A stretch of 64,000 bases of DNA from positions 1,178,001 through 1,242,000 of the forward strand of contig NZ_CP043427.1 in NCBI RefSeq assembly GCF_008245005.1, given 5' to 3'. The notes below the pieces were generated by a model. The model was not told the DNA's origin, ran no database searches, and saw only the letters and a list, made by a program, of their open reading frames with translations. A program made the translations under genes and the position numbers. Position 1 is the first letter of the stretch. Each line of letters opens with the position of its first letter. Of this stretch, positions 18,505-27,730 are shown piece after piece. This stretch comes from Campylobacter sputorum subsp. sputorum. Lineage in GTDB: Bacteria > Campylobacterota > Campylobacteria > Campylobacterales > Campylobacteraceae.

Positions 18505-18887
18505 AAAAAGAATGCGAAAAACTTTGGGCAACACAAAAGTATTTAGTATTAAGCAAATCGCAAAAAATCTACAATGAAATAAGAGAGTATCTTAAATCAG
18601 ATGATGTAAATTTAGAAATTTTAAAAAATAAAATTTCCTTAGCTTTAAATTTAAAAGAAGATAAATCCCAAATATTAAACTCTTCTAAGCATATTTGGGG
18701 CTATTTTAAAAAACAAGCTAAATCAAATGAGAAGAATAAATTTTTCTTTCTACTTAGTGAATACAAACTCTCCAAAATACATAATATCGAGATTTTTTGC
18801 TTCTTAGAACAACTTCTTATTATGTATCCAAATGAGTATTTGCAAAACACAAGCATTTTTGATTATTATAAAAAGATAAATAAATGA
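18501..18887 (+). CDS. DUF1722 (YbgA-like) protein
   Basis: A 128-residue soluble protein. LWATQKYLVLSKSQKIYNEI at residues 8-27 and HIWGYFKKQAKSNEK near 65 resemble the DUF1722 domain of E. coli YbgA, in which the start reads as a helical KYLLLAHS-type segment and a GYFK segment follows. No catalytic function is established for the family. The ATG overlaps the trmA stop by 4 bases, and its own stop overlaps the next start by 4, so all three are translationally coupled. The partner downstream belongs to a UV-damage repair family. Confidence 0.7.
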   Translation: MKKECEKLWATQKYLVLSKSQKIYNEIREYLKSDDVNLEILKNKISLALNLKEDKSQILNSSKHIWGYFKKQAKSNEKNKFFFLLSEYKLSKIHNIEIFCFLEQLLIMYPNEYLQNTSIFDYYKKINK

Positions 18888-19249
18888 GACTTTGGCACGA
18901 AGAGCTAATACCTATTTTACCAAGAGCTCAACTTTTAGGACAGCACCGAGAATGTTGTGCATTAAGAGGAAATGGCTGGGGCAAAAAACACTCTACCGTA
19001 GACTATGTGTTTAGACATAATCCAAATAAGCTGTTTTTATATCACTCTTTGATAATGAAAGAAATGACATTAAGGGGTTATCGTATAGACAAAAAATGGC
19101 TAGATCCAAGATATCGTGGTAAAAAATCTACTCCCTATCTGACATTAGAAATTCCATCAACCTTGCCTCATCCAATCTATATCGAACACGATAAATCATA
19201 TTTACAAGAGTGTATTGAAAATTTAAAACAAAAAAATATCTTTTTATAA
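18884..19249 (+). CDS. pyrimidine-dimer DNA glycosylase family protein (TIGR02328-type)
   Basis: A 121-residue protein starting MRLWHEELIPILPRAQLLG and continuing QHRECCALRGNGWGKKHSTV, which I recognise as the TIGR02328/Pyr_excise group related to T4 endonuclease V. In that family the N-terminal residues and a nearby acidic residue cut the glycosidic bond of a pyrimidine dimer. Bacterial members are mostly uncharacterised, so enzymatic activity is inferred. It shares 4-base overlaps with the DUF1722 gene. It ends the trmA transcript; about 80 AT-rich bases follow. Confidence 0.75.
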   Translation: MRLWHEELIPILPRAQLLGQHRECCALRGNGWGKKHSTVDYVFRHNPNKLFLYHSLIMKEMTLRGYRIDKKWLDPRYRGKKSTPYLTLEIPSTLPHPIYIEHDKSYLQECIENLKQKNIFL

Positions 19250-19328
19250 TTTATATCTATAAATCATAATTTGCTAAAATTAAATTAATTTTAATATGAT
19301 AGAATTTCCTACTTAAAAAGGGAAAAAT

Positions 19329-19724
19329 ATGGATATAAAACAAATTTTAAATAGTGCTAAAAATATAGCAATAGTAGGGCTTTCGCCAGATGAAAGCAAG
19401 GCAAGTAATATGATTGGCAAGTATTTATTAGAGCAAAAATTTAATATTTTTCCAATTTATCCTAAATTTGATACAATCTTAAATCAAAAAGTATATAGAG
19501 ATTTAGATGATATAAATACCAAAATAGACATAGTTGTTATGTTTAGAAAAGGAGTGTATGCAAAAAATTTACTACAAAAGTGCATACAACACAACATAAA
19601 AACTCTTTGGCTTCAACTTGGAATAACAAACTATGAAGCATCACAAATAGCCAAAGAAAAAGGGATAAATTTTATACAAGATAAATGCATTATGATAGAA
19701 CACAAACTAATAAAAGGGCAATAA
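19329..19724 (+). CDS. CoA-binding domain protein (YccU-like)
   Basis: A 131-residue Rossmann-fold protein: NIAIVGLSPDESKASNMIG at residues about 13-31 is the CoA-binding motif, VYRDLDDINTKIDIVVMFRK follows, and LWLQLGI is the succinyl-CoA-synthetase-alpha-like strand. Proteins of this type bind CoA; no reaction is established. It has AAAGGGAAAA upstream and lies one base before ilvA, so the two are probably co-transcribed. Confidence 0.85.
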   Translation: MDIKQILNSAKNIAIVGLSPDESKASNMIGKYLLEQKFNIFPIYPKFDTILNQKVYRDLDDINTKIDIVVMFRKGVYAKNLLQKCIQHNIKTLWLQLGITNYEASQIAKEKGINFIQDKCIMIEHKLIKGQ

Positions 19725-19725
19725 A

Positions 19726-20937
19726 ATGGTAAGTTTGAACAAAATAATACAAGCAAAAAGAACTATTGATAAATTTATAAATAAAACTCCGTGTGCAATA
19801 GCTCCAAAATTAAGCCAAATATACGAAGCAAATATATATTTAAAAAAAGAAAATCTTCAAAGAACAGGAGCTTATAAAATCAGAGGTGCTTACAATAAAA
19901 TAGCAAATCTTACAAAAGATGAAATGGCAAAAGGCGTTATTGCTGCAAGTGCAGGAAATCACGCTCAAGGTGTGGCAATCAGTGCAAAAAGCTTTAACGC
20001 AAGAGCAGTTATTGTGATGCCAGAAGCAACCCCTCTTCTTAAAGTTAGCGGGACAAAATCTCTTGGTGCTGAAGTGATACTAAAAGGCGATAATTTCGAT
20101 GAAGCATATGCTTATGCACAAGAATATGCAAAAGAAAATGGACTAGTTTTTATTCACCCGTTTGATGATGAATTTGTTGAAGCAGGACAAGGAACTATCG
20201 CTTTAGAAATGCTTGAAGAGGTTAGTGACCTAGATATGTTGGTTCTTCCTGTTGGTGGCGGTGGGCTTGCAAGCGGTGTTGCGAGTTGCGTTAAGCAAAT
20301 AAATCCTAAAATAAAAGTTATAGCAGTTGGAGCAAAGGGTGCTCCCGCAATGTTTGATAGCTTTAAATCAAAAAAACAAATCAATTCAAAAAGCGTTAGA
20401 ACTATTGCAGATGGCATAGCAGTTAGAGATGCAAGCAGTGTAACACTAAAACACATTTTAGAGTGTGTTGATGAGTTTGTTCAAGTTGATGATGAAGAGA
20501 TTGCAAATGCGATACTTTATCTGCTTGAAGAGCAAAAAATCATAGTCGAAGGAGCTGGTGCAGCTGGAGTTGCGGCATTAATGAGCGATAAGTTTAAATA
20601 CAAAAAAGGCAGTAACATCGGAATAATTTTAAGTGGTGGAAATATAGATGTTCAAATGCTAAATATAATCATAGAAAAAGGTCTTATAAAATCTTATAGA
20701 AAAATGTATATAAGCGTAACTCTTGTTGATAAACCTGGTGCTCTAATGGGACTTACAGATATTCTTAGACAAGCAAATGCAAATATAATCAAGATTGATT
20801 ATGATAGATTTTCAACCGAACTTGATTATGGTGATGCTAGAATTTCAATCACGCTTGAAACAAAAGGTAAAGCTCACCAAGAACTTGTTGCAACCAAATT
20901 GCACGAAGCTGGATACGAATTTACACAAAAATATTAA
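19726..20937 (+). CDS. ilvA: threonine ammonia-lyase (catabolic/ACT-short form)
   Basis: A 403-residue PLP enzyme deaminating threonine to 2-oxobutyrate. The PLP lysine lies in RTGAYKIRGAYNK (residue about 50). ASAGNHAQG and VLPVGGGGLASG bind the cofactor phosphate and substrate. A single ACT-type regulatory region begins near residue 327 (YISVTLVDKPGALMGLTDIL). The single ACT domain fits the shorter TdcB/IlvA form. It is the first step of isoleucine synthesis or serine/threonine catabolism. The next gene begins 10 bases downstream. Confidence 0.9.
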   Translation: MVSLNKIIQAKRTIDKFINKTPCAIAPKLSQIYEANIYLKKENLQRTGAYKIRGAYNKIANLTKDEMAKGVIAASAGNHAQGVAISAKSFNARAVIVMPEATPLLKVSGTKSLGAEVILKGDNFDEAYAYAQEYAKENGLVFIHPFDDEFVEAGQGTIALEMLEEVSDLDMLVLPVGGGGLASGVASCVKQINPKIKVIAVGAKGAPAMFDSFKSKKQINSKSVRTIADGIAVRDASSVTLKHILECVDEFVQVDDEEIANAILYLLEEQKIIVEGAGAAGVAALMSDKFKYKKGSNIGIILSGGNIDVQMLNIIIEKGLIKSYRKMYISVTLVDKPGALMGLTDILRQANANIIKIDYDRFSTELDYGDARISITLETKGKAHQELVATKLHEAGYEFTQKY

Positions 20938-20947
20938 AAGGGAAAAA

Positions 20948-21655
20948 ATGGAAATTTTAACACTTATCATAACTTTTTTACTTGTTTTAACACTAACTTT
21001 TGTATATAGACAAGCAAAAGAAATAAAAACATTAAGCAATGTTTCAAAACCAGACATTACATCTGAAATAACAAATTTTAGAAGCATAGGTGAGCTAAAT
21101 GTTTTTCAAATTATTAGCAAAGAAATAGTTACAAAAAAAGCAGATGCTATGAATGGAAAACTCTGGAAACCTTTATTTGGCTGGTCGCTTTCTCAAAAGC
21201 AAATTGCAATCATATTTGGCTTTGAGATAAATTTTATTTATGATTTAAGAAGCGATGAATTTAACATAGAAAATATACAAAATGGCAAATACAAGATAAC
21301 TATGCCACCTTGTAAGTATAAATACTCCATAACTGATATGAAAATTTATGATGAGAAAAACTCTAAATTTTTACCATTTTTGTTGCCTGATTCTATAAAT
21401 GGTCTTTTGGGTGTTAGTTTTAGCGAAGAAGATAAAAATAAACTTATAGATGAGGCGAAAAATGAAGTAAAATCTATATCGCTATCAATGATAAAAGATC
21501 TTGAAACCAAAATTCACAAATCCGCAACAGATACACTAAATGCAATTGCAAATAGCTTTGGTGCTAAAAATATCGAGTATGTATTCCAAGACAACAAAGC
21601 ACAAAGCTCAAAAGTTAGCTTAGATATACAAGATACAAAAGAAGAGAAAATTTAA
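20948..21655 (+). CDS. DUF4230 membrane-anchored protein
   Basis: I use the ATG at 20948 (AAAGGGAAAAA upstream), 235 aa. A longer frame starting at 20795 lies inside ilvA and is a shadow. One N-terminal membrane helix (residues 3-19) is followed by a large extracytoplasmic domain with SIGELNVFQIISKEI and KKQIAIIFGFEINFIYDL-like text, which matches the DUF4230 pattern. The C-terminal third is helical. Function unknown. Probably in one transcript with ilvA. Confidence 0.7.
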   Translation: MEILTLIITFLLVLTLTFVYRQAKEIKTLSNVSKPDITSEITNFRSIGELNVFQIISKEIVTKKADAMNGKLWKPLFGWSLSQKQIAIIFGFEINFIYDLRSDEFNIENIQNGKYKITMPPCKYKYSITDMKIYDEKNSKFLPFLLPDSINGLLGVSFSEEDKNKLIDEAKNEVKSISLSMIKDLETKIHKSATDTLNAIANSFGAKNIEYVFQDNKAQSSKVSLDIQDTKEEKI

Positions 21656-21682
21656 TAAAATAAACTTAGCGGGAGTTGGTAT

Positions 21683-21757
21683 TGGTGACCCCTACGAGAT
21701 TCGAACTCGTGTTACCGCCGTGAAAGGGCGATGTCCTAACCGTTAGACGAAGGGGCC
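21683..21757 (-). tRNA. tRNA-Glu (anticodon TTC)
   Basis: Read leftwards: acceptor GGCCCCT pairs with AGGGGTC, followed by discriminator A and an encoded CCA. The anticodon arm TCGCC-CTTTCAC-GGCGG shows TTC. The T arm ACGAG-TTCGAAT-CTCGT is canonical. Length 75. Confidence 0.97.
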
Positions 21758-21780
21758 AAGTTAAATTGAATGAAGTTTGA

Positions 21781-21786
21781 ATTATA
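21781..21786 (-). promoter_or_regulatory. -10 box for tRNA-Glu
   Basis: TATAAT on the minus strand, 24 bases upstream of the tRNA 5' end, preceded by TTTG. Spacing allows a short leader. No clear -35. Confidence 0.5.
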
Positions 21787-21825
21787 CAAAGATTTATCTT
21801 AAATTTAAATAAAAGGATATAAAAT

Positions 21826-22293
21826 TTGAAAAAAATAATATTAATCATAATTTCTATTTTTTTTACAGCTTGTTCCATAAAAAATATACCACAAGCTTCA
21901 TCATCAGTTTTTTTTACTATAAATTCTCCAAATCTTAAGATAAGCGACGCTGGTTTTATCCATCATTACAACAACTACACAACACTGCAAATTTATAACT
22001 CAGGAGTTAGCATATTAAAGCTTGACATAAAAGATAAAATTTGCATAAACTCGGCTTGTAGCAATAAAATAGATTTTAACAAAAAATATCTTTTAGATGC
22101 TCATTATGATAATTTTTTAAGCGATATCATAAATCAAAAACCAATTTACGAAAAAGAAAGCTTAATAAAAACAGATTGCGGATTCAAACAAAATATAAGC
22201 AAAAATTCTATAAAATACGAACTTTGTAACAACAAATCTATCTTTAAAGATACAAAAAATGGTATTACAATAGTTTTAAGGTTAATAAAGTGA
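21826..22293 (+). CDS. small lipoprotein, unknown function
   Basis: A 155-residue protein started by TTG at 21826 with AAAAGGA upstream. A lipoprotein signal is clear: [20 protein letters not shown], with cysteine at residue 16. The remainder has four further cysteines that may form disulfides in the periplasm and a beta-rich pattern. I do not recognise a family. It overlaps nfo by 4 bases and heads a chain of four coupled genes. Confidence 0.75.
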   Translation: MKKIILIIISIFFTACSIKNIPQASSSVFFTINSPNLKISDAGFIHHYNNYTTLQIYNSGVSILKLDIKDKICINSACSNKIDFNKKYLLDAHYDNFLSDIINQKPIYEKESLIKTDCGFKQNISKNSIKYELCNNKSIFKDTKNGITIVLRLIK

Positions 22294-23135
22294 AATTTAT
22301 AGGAGCTCATGTAAGTATAGCAGGTGGGGTTGAAAATGCTCCAATAAACGCCATGAATATAGGTGCAAATGCTTTTGGAATGTTTGTTAAAAATCAACGA
22401 CAATGGAGTGCAAAGCCATTAGATAATAAAAATATAAGTGAGTTTAAAAATAACTTGCAAAAAGCAGAAATATCGCCAGAGCATGTTTTGGTTCATAATA
22501 GCTATCTTATAAATTTAGGCTCAAATGATCCACTTAAAAGACAAAAAAGTATAGATTCTTTTTTAGATGAGATAAATAGAGTAAATTTACTTGGCTTAAA
22601 ACTGATAAATTTTCATCCAGGATCGCACTTAAACGAGATAAGCGCAGATGAATGCCTTGAAAACATATCAAATTCTATAAATTATCTTTTGCAAAATACA
22701 CAAAATGTTACTTTAGTCATAGAAAATACAGCAGGACAAGGTTCAAATTTAGGTTTTGATTTTTCTCATCTTGCTTATTTGGTGCAAAATTGCATAGACA
22801 AAGAGCGTATCGGTATTTGCATAGATACATGTCATCTTTTTTCTGCAGGTTATGACATAAGAAGTAAAAGTGAGTATAAAAAAACTTTTGATGAATTTGA
22901 TAAAGTAATTGGCAAAAAATTTCTAAAAGGTATGCATATAAACGATTCCAAAACCAAACTTGGAAGTAAAAAAGATAGACATGAGAGCATAGGCAAAGGA
23001 ACTATCGGACTTGATGGATTTTCAAATTTAATGCAAGATGATATGAGTGATAATATTCCACTTATTTTAGAAACTATTGATGATACTATTTGGGATAAAG
23101 AGATAAATTTACTTAGAAAATTAGGAGATAAATGA
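22290..23135 (+). CDS. nfo: endonuclease IV (AP endonuclease)
   Basis: A 281-residue TIM-barrel, trinuclear-zinc enzyme cutting 5' of abasic sites. It starts with GTG overlapping the lipoprotein stop. Metal-binding segments are visible: [14 protein letters not shown] at the N-terminus, NFHPGSHL near residue 108, [13 protein letters not shown] near 145, [15 protein letters not shown] near 177, and [10 protein letters not shown] near 229. Length equals the family's. The gene overlaps the FadL-like gene by 4 bases. Confidence 0.96.
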   Translation: MKFIGAHVSIAGGVENAPINAMNIGANAFGMFVKNQRQWSAKPLDNKNISEFKNNLQKAEISPEHVLVHNSYLINLGSNDPLKRQKSIDSFLDEINRVNLLGLKLINFHPGSHLNEISADECLENISNSINYLLQNTQNVTLVIENTAGQGSNLGFDFSHLAYLVQNCIDKERIGICIDTCHLFSAGYDIRSKSEYKKTFDEFDKVIGKKFLKGMHINDSKTKLGSKKDRHESIGKGTIGLDGFSNLMQDDMSDNIPLILETIDDTIWDKEINLLRKLGDK

Positions 23136-24361
23136 AAAAAATAAACTTAATTATTTTACCAGTTTGTATAACCGGCGTATTAAACGCAGCTGGATACAAA
23201 ATTCCAGAGCAAAGTGCCGATTCTGTCGCACTTGCTGGATCAAACTACGCTAAAAGCTTCGGTGCTGACGCAGTTTATTATAACCCAGCAAATATGATGT
23301 TTATGCCAGATATTTGGCATAGTTTTGAAGCCGGTTTGTCGTATTTTCACTTAGGAAAAACAAGTTTTAAGAACAAATCAAGCGTGCCAGGAACATATAG
23401 CACAAAATCACAAAACTATAGCACAGTTGCTCCACAACTATATTTTATGTCGCCAGAATATATTCCAAATGTTAGATTTGGTCTTTCAACTACAGTTCCG
23501 GCTGGAGTTCAAATGAGATGGGATGATCCCTATCCAGCAGCAACTAGTAAAAAATTTGATCTTAAAATTCTTGAAGTAAATCCAAGCATTGCATATAGAC
23601 TAAGCGATCAAATATCGCTTGGTTTAGGATTAAGAGCTTTATATTCAGATGGAACAGTAGAAAATGGCACTACGCATTTTAGTAGAAAATTGCAAGGCGA
23701 TAGTATAGACTATGGATACAACTTAGGCATAACATATAAACCTATAGAAGATCTCAGTTTATCCGCAACATATAGATCAAAAGTTGATTTAACCGTAAAA
23801 GGGGATGGTGATTTTAAATTTGGCAATGCAAGTATGAACACACCAGCAAAAATCACTCTTCCGCTTCCAGCAAATCTAGTTTTAGCCATAGCTTATAACT
23901 ATAACGCATTTACTTATATGTTTGCTTATGAGAGAACTTATTGGTCTGATTTTAAAGAGCTTGATTTTAATTACGACAAAAAGATGCCAAATGCTATGGC
24001 AAAAAAAATATTTGATGATCCGTCTCAAAGAAACTGGGATGATTCAAGCACTTATAGATTTGGTGTAGCATTTGATGCAACCACCAAACTAAGACTAATG
24101 GCTGGTTTTGCCATAGATGAAAATCCAGCCCATAGTGATAAAATGAATTTTGAGCTTCCAAATTCAAAATCTTATATATATTCAACAGGATTAAACTATA
24201 AATTTAGTCCAAAATTCGAAGTTGCTCTTGCTTACTTATATATGCAAAGAACCGATCAAGAAGTAAATTCATATACAGGAAATTATATAGGTACAGCACA
24301 AGGAACGATAAATAACGCAGATGCACAGATAGCAAATTTAACTTTTAGGTATAATTTTTAA
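23132..24361 (+). CDS. FadL/TodX-family outer-membrane transporter
   Basis: A 409-residue outer-membrane beta-barrel with a signal peptide ending near [12 protein letters not shown]. The start of the mature protein ([19 protein letters not shown], then [10 protein letters not shown]) is the conserved N-terminal hatch of the FadL family, and the sequence ends in an aromatic residue (LTFRYNF). FadL proteins take long-chain fatty acids or other hydrophobic compounds across the outer membrane. No fad genes are nearby, so the substrate is open. Its stop overlaps the start of the AAA+ gene (TAATG). Confidence 0.88.
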   Translation: MKKINLIILPVCITGVLNAAGYKIPEQSADSVALAGSNYAKSFGADAVYYNPANMMFMPDIWHSFEAGLSYFHLGKTSFKNKSSVPGTYSTKSQNYSTVAPQLYFMSPEYIPNVRFGLSTTVPAGVQMRWDDPYPAATSKKFDLKILEVNPSIAYRLSDQISLGLGLRALYSDGTVENGTTHFSRKLQGDSIDYGYNLGITYKPIEDLSLSATYRSKVDLTVKGDGDFKFGNASMNTPAKITLPLPANLVLAIAYNYNAFTYMFAYERTYWSDFKELDFNYDKKMPNAMAKKIFDDPSQRNWDDSSTYRFGVAFDATTKLRLMAGFAIDENPAHSDKMNFELPNSKSYIYSTGLNYKFSPKFEVALAYLYMQRTDQEVNSYTGNYIGTAQGTINNADAQIANLTFRYNF

Positions 24362-26082
24362 TGAAATATTTACAAGAATTTTTAACTTCTACAACAAAAG
24401 AGTGTGAATTAACAAAGCTTATAAAATGCTCACATGATGAGTCTTTAATCCTAAAACATATGACAAAAGCTTATATAAGCGGAAATGCACAAAATAGCGT
24501 GTATGACATTTTGGTTGAAATTTATGGAGATAAAAATTATGAACATTTATCGCATATAAAAGATATAAAGTCTTTGCTTGATTTAGGCTGGATAATACAA
24601 GGTTTTAACATATTTAAAACAGATAATATTTCAAAACAAATGGGACTTTTGTCGATTCTTCATACAGAAATTTCTCTTTCGCAGTCATTTCTAAAACTGC
24701 TAGAAGATGGTAGCATTACTCATGATATACCAGATTTAACAGCTTACGAGGATCATTTAGAATACTTAAAAGATCAGTTTTTATGTATAGATTTGTATTA
24801 TAAACTCTCACTCATATCTCAAGGAGGAGATGCTAAAAACAGAATAATAAATCATATAAAAAATTTAGAAACCCGCATAGCAGAGCGTATAAAAATAAGC
24901 AAAATAACTCTAAATGTAGAGCAAATTTTTAAGGAAAATATGCTCTCTCATAAAGAAAAAATAATTTTTTTGGCAATTTTAAAAGAAGAATACTCTGGCG
25001 AATATGAAATTTTAAGAGATATGAATACTTTGCTTTCTTTGGTAAGTGAAAATGAATTTGAAAAGATAAAAAACCGCTCACTTTTAGAAGAAAGCTCAAA
25101 GCTTATACAAAATTCTCTTATAGACTATGATGAAATTTTAAATTTATCAGGAAATATAAGTAGAAGTTTTTTTATAAACGAAGACACTCTTCAAGAGATT
25201 ATGAGACCACAAAACAAACAGCAAAATAAAAAAATAAAACTAGAAAGTATTGTAAAAGATCAAGATATTTTCGAGCTAATAGATCCAAAAACAGATATAA
25301 ATGATGTAGTTTTAAATGATAAAACAAAAGAGCTTTTAGAACATATTATGCGTCAAATGGATAAAAAAGTTATATCAAGACTAAATTCTTGGGGGATAAA
25401 AAAAAGAAAAAATGTAGATGTAAAAGTTATATTTTATGGTCCTGCTGGAACTGGAAAAACAATGTCAGCTATATCTTTAGCAAAAAGCTTGAAAAAACAG
25501 GTTTTACACTTTGATTGCTCAAAAATATTATCAAAATATGTCGGAGAAAGCGAACAAAATGTTAGGAAAATATTTGACACATATAAAGAAATATGCAAAA
25601 AATCAAATAGCGAACCAGTTTTACTACTAAACGAAGCAGATCAATTTTTATCTACAAGAATAGAAGGTAGTGGAAGCGGTGCTGAAAAAATGCACAATCA
25701 GATGCAAAATATATTTTTAGAGCAAATTGAGAGATTTGAAGGTGTTTTAATAGCAACAACAAACTTTATGCAAAGCCTAGATAGTGCATTTTCAAGAAGA
25801 TTTGATTATAAAATAGAGTTTAAAAAACCAAATTATGAAGAAAGACTTAGCATTTGGAGAAAAATTTTACCAGAAAATGCAAGTTTTGAAATAAACTTTG
25901 ATATAAAAGAGCTTGCAAAATATGAATTAAGCGGTGCTCAAATAGTATTAGTTCTTAAAAATACGGCTCTAAAAGTCGCAACAAAAGAAGATGCGATATT
26001 TTGTATGGAAGATTTTATCAGCACGATAAAAAGAGAGCAAATTTCAGCATTTGGAGATGAAAAGAAAGTTGGTCTATTGTAA
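24361..26082 (+). CDS. AAA+ family ATPase
   Basis: A 573-residue protein with a helical N-terminal 300 residues of no recognised family and a C-terminal AAA+ module. The Walker A reads YGPAGTGKTMSA (residues about 359-370). The Walker B reads VLLLNEADQF (near 420), with asparagine in the usual first-aspartate position, a variant also found in other bacterial AAA proteins. ATTNF is sensor 1 and SRRFD the arginine-finger region. It is probably a remodelling ATPase. Its start overlaps the FadL stop; no riboswitch or other signal is seen. Confidence 0.8.
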   Translation: MKYLQEFLTSTTKECELTKLIKCSHDESLILKHMTKAYISGNAQNSVYDILVEIYGDKNYEHLSHIKDIKSLLDLGWIIQGFNIFKTDNISKQMGLLSILHTEISLSQSFLKLLEDGSITHDIPDLTAYEDHLEYLKDQFLCIDLYYKLSLISQGGDAKNRIINHIKNLETRIAERIKISKITLNVEQIFKENMLSHKEKIIFLAILKEEYSGEYEILRDMNTLLSLVSENEFEKIKNRSLLEESSKLIQNSLIDYDEILNLSGNISRSFFINEDTLQEIMRPQNKQQNKKIKLESIVKDQDIFELIDPKTDINDVVLNDKTKELLEHIMRQMDKKVISRLNSWGIKKRKNVDVKVIFYGPAGTGKTMSAISLAKSLKKQVLHFDCSKILSKYVGESEQNVRKIFDTYKEICKKSNSEPVLLLNEADQFLSTRIEGSGSGAEKMHNQMQNIFLEQIERFEGVLIATTNFMQSLDSAFSRRFDYKIEFKKPNYEERLSIWRKILPENASFEINFDIKELAKYELSGAQIVLVLKNTALKVATKEDAIFCMEDFISTIKREQISAFGDEKKVGLL

Positions 26083-26118
26083 ATATAAATAAACTAAAAA
26101 GTAAATTTAAGATAAAAA

Positions 26119-26143
26119 TAATACTTTATTTGATATCATAATA
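26119..26143. promoter_or_regulatory. candidate NikR operator upstream of nikA
   Basis: TAATA, 15 bases, TAATA fits the TRWYA-N15-TRWYA consensus reported for Helicobacter NikR, and lies 49 bases before the nikA start, where a repressor would act. In sequence this AT-rich the match could be chance. No nikR gene is in the window. Confidence 0.3.
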
Positions 26144-26191
26144 TTTTATGTTACTAAGTAAATATTAATAATATCAAAATAAGGAAGTATT

Positions 26192-27730
26192 ATGAGATAT
26201 ATAACTATTTTTATCATATGTATAAATTTCTTAGTTGCTCAAACGCTGAATTTTGCGACATCTAAAAATGTCGGTCCTTTAAATCCGCATCTTTATAGTC
26301 CAAACGAAATGTTTGCACAAAATATGGTTTATGAGTCATTAGTAAGATATGCAGAAGATGGAAGTATTCAGCCTTGGTTAGCTAAATCTTGGGATATAAG
26401 CAAGGATGGCAAAACTTACACTTTTTACTTAAGACAAGATATTGTTTTTTCAAATGGCGAAAAATTTGACGCAAATGCCGTAAAAGCAAATTTTGATGCA
26501 ATAAATCAAAATAAAGATAGGCACAAATGGCTAGAACTCTCAAACATACTCCTTGAGTGCGATAAAATAGATGATTATACAATACAATTAAAACTAAAAA
26601 ATGCTTACTCTTTGACTTTAAATGAACTTTCACTAATAAGACCTTATCGTTTTATAGCTCCAAGTGCAATGATAAACGGCTCTACAAAAGATGGTATAAA
26701 AGCTCCTATTGGAACTGGTCCTTGGAAACTAGTTAGTAGCAAACTTGGAGTTAATGATGTATTTGAAAGAAATGATAGATATTATGGTAAAAAACCATCT
26801 TATGAAAAAATTATTGCCAAAGTTATACCAGATCCAAATACAAAATTTATAGCTTTAAAAACCGGAGATATAGATCTTATCTATGGCAAAGGTCAAATTT
26901 CACTCGATAGTTTTGCTTTAATGCAAAAAGACAAAAAATTTAACACAATGATATCAAAACCGCTTATAACAACAGCCATAGCTATAAATTCTAATAAATT
27001 TCCAACCAACGACATAAATATAAGAAAAGCTATAAATATGGCAGTAGACAAAGACGCTATCATGAAGCAAGTGTTTTTTAACATACAACAAAAAGCGGAT
27101 TTTCTTTTTTCGCCTACAAACAAACTTACTCATATAGATGCCAAACCTTATGAATTTAATACAAAAAAAGCAAATGAACTTCTTGAAAAAAGCGGTTGGA
27201 AGCTAAAAGATGACGGCATAAGATATAAAGATGGCAAAGCGTTAAAACTAGAACTATCATATATAGGAAGCGATGCTTCTCAAAAATCTATAGGAGAAGT
27301 TTTACAATCTGAACTTAAAAATATAGGAATATTACTTGATTTAAAAGCAGATGAAAAAACGATTTTCTTTAAAAAACAAAGGACTGGCGAATTTAGTCTT
27401 ATATTTAATGCAACTTGGGGAGCACCTTATGATCCACAAAGTTTTTTAGCCTCTATGAGAGCACCTTCTCATGCTGATTATCAAGCACAACTTGGTCTTA
27501 AAAACAAACAACAAATAGATGATCAAATTTCACTTATGTTAAAAACAATAGATGAAAAAGAAAGTGAAAAGTTAGTAAAAGAAATTTTAACCACACTTCA
27601 CGAACAAGCCGTTTATATCCCAATAACATATGAAGTAAATACGGTAGTATCTAATAAAAAAATTGATGGTATTGAAATTTCTATTTTAAAAGACAATATT
27701 CAATTTGATAAGATATTTTTCGCAAAATGA
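26192..27730 (+). CDS. nikA: nickel/peptide ABC transporter, periplasmic binding protein
   Basis: A 512-residue family-5 solute-binding protein with a signal peptide (MRYITIFIICINFLVAQ). Family text includes MVYESLVRYAEDGSIQPWLA, GTGPWKL near 180, and WGAPYDPQSF near 411. The NikA-like start (LNFATSKNVGPLNPHLYSPN) supports nickel rather than peptides. The order binding protein, two permeases, two ATPases matches nikZYXWV of C. jejuni. It delivers nickel for hydrogenase or urease, neither of which lies here. The start has AAGGAAG upstream. Confidence 0.82.
   Translation: MRYITIFIICINFLVAQTLNFATSKNVGPLNPHLYSPNEMFAQNMVYESLVRYAEDGSIQPWLAKSWDISKDGKTYTFYLRQDIVFSNGEKFDANAVKANFDAINQNKDRHKWLELSNILLECDKIDDYTIQLKLKNAYSLTLNELSLIRPYRFIAPSAMINGSTKDGIKAPIGTGPWKLVSSKLGVNDVFERNDRYYGKKPSYEKIIAKVIPDPNTKFIALKTGDIDLIYGKGQISLDSFALMQKDKKFNTMISKPLITTAIAINSNKFPTNDINIRKAINMAVDKDAIMKQVFFNIQQKADFLFSPTNKLTHIDAKPYEFNTKKANELLEKSGWKLKDDGIRYKDGKALKLELSYIGSDASQKSIGEVLQSELKNIGILLDLKADEKTIFFKKQRTGEFSLIFNATWGAPYDPQSFLASMRAPSHADYQAQLGLKNKQQIDDQISLMLKTIDEKESEKLVKEILTTLHEQAVYIPITYEVNTVVSNKKIDGIEISILKDNIQFDKIFFAK

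Noticed and set aside
20795-20947. Extended N-terminus of the DUF4230 protein
   Set aside because: It lies within ilvA; the ATG at 20948 has a good ribosome binding site and gives an N-terminal membrane helix.
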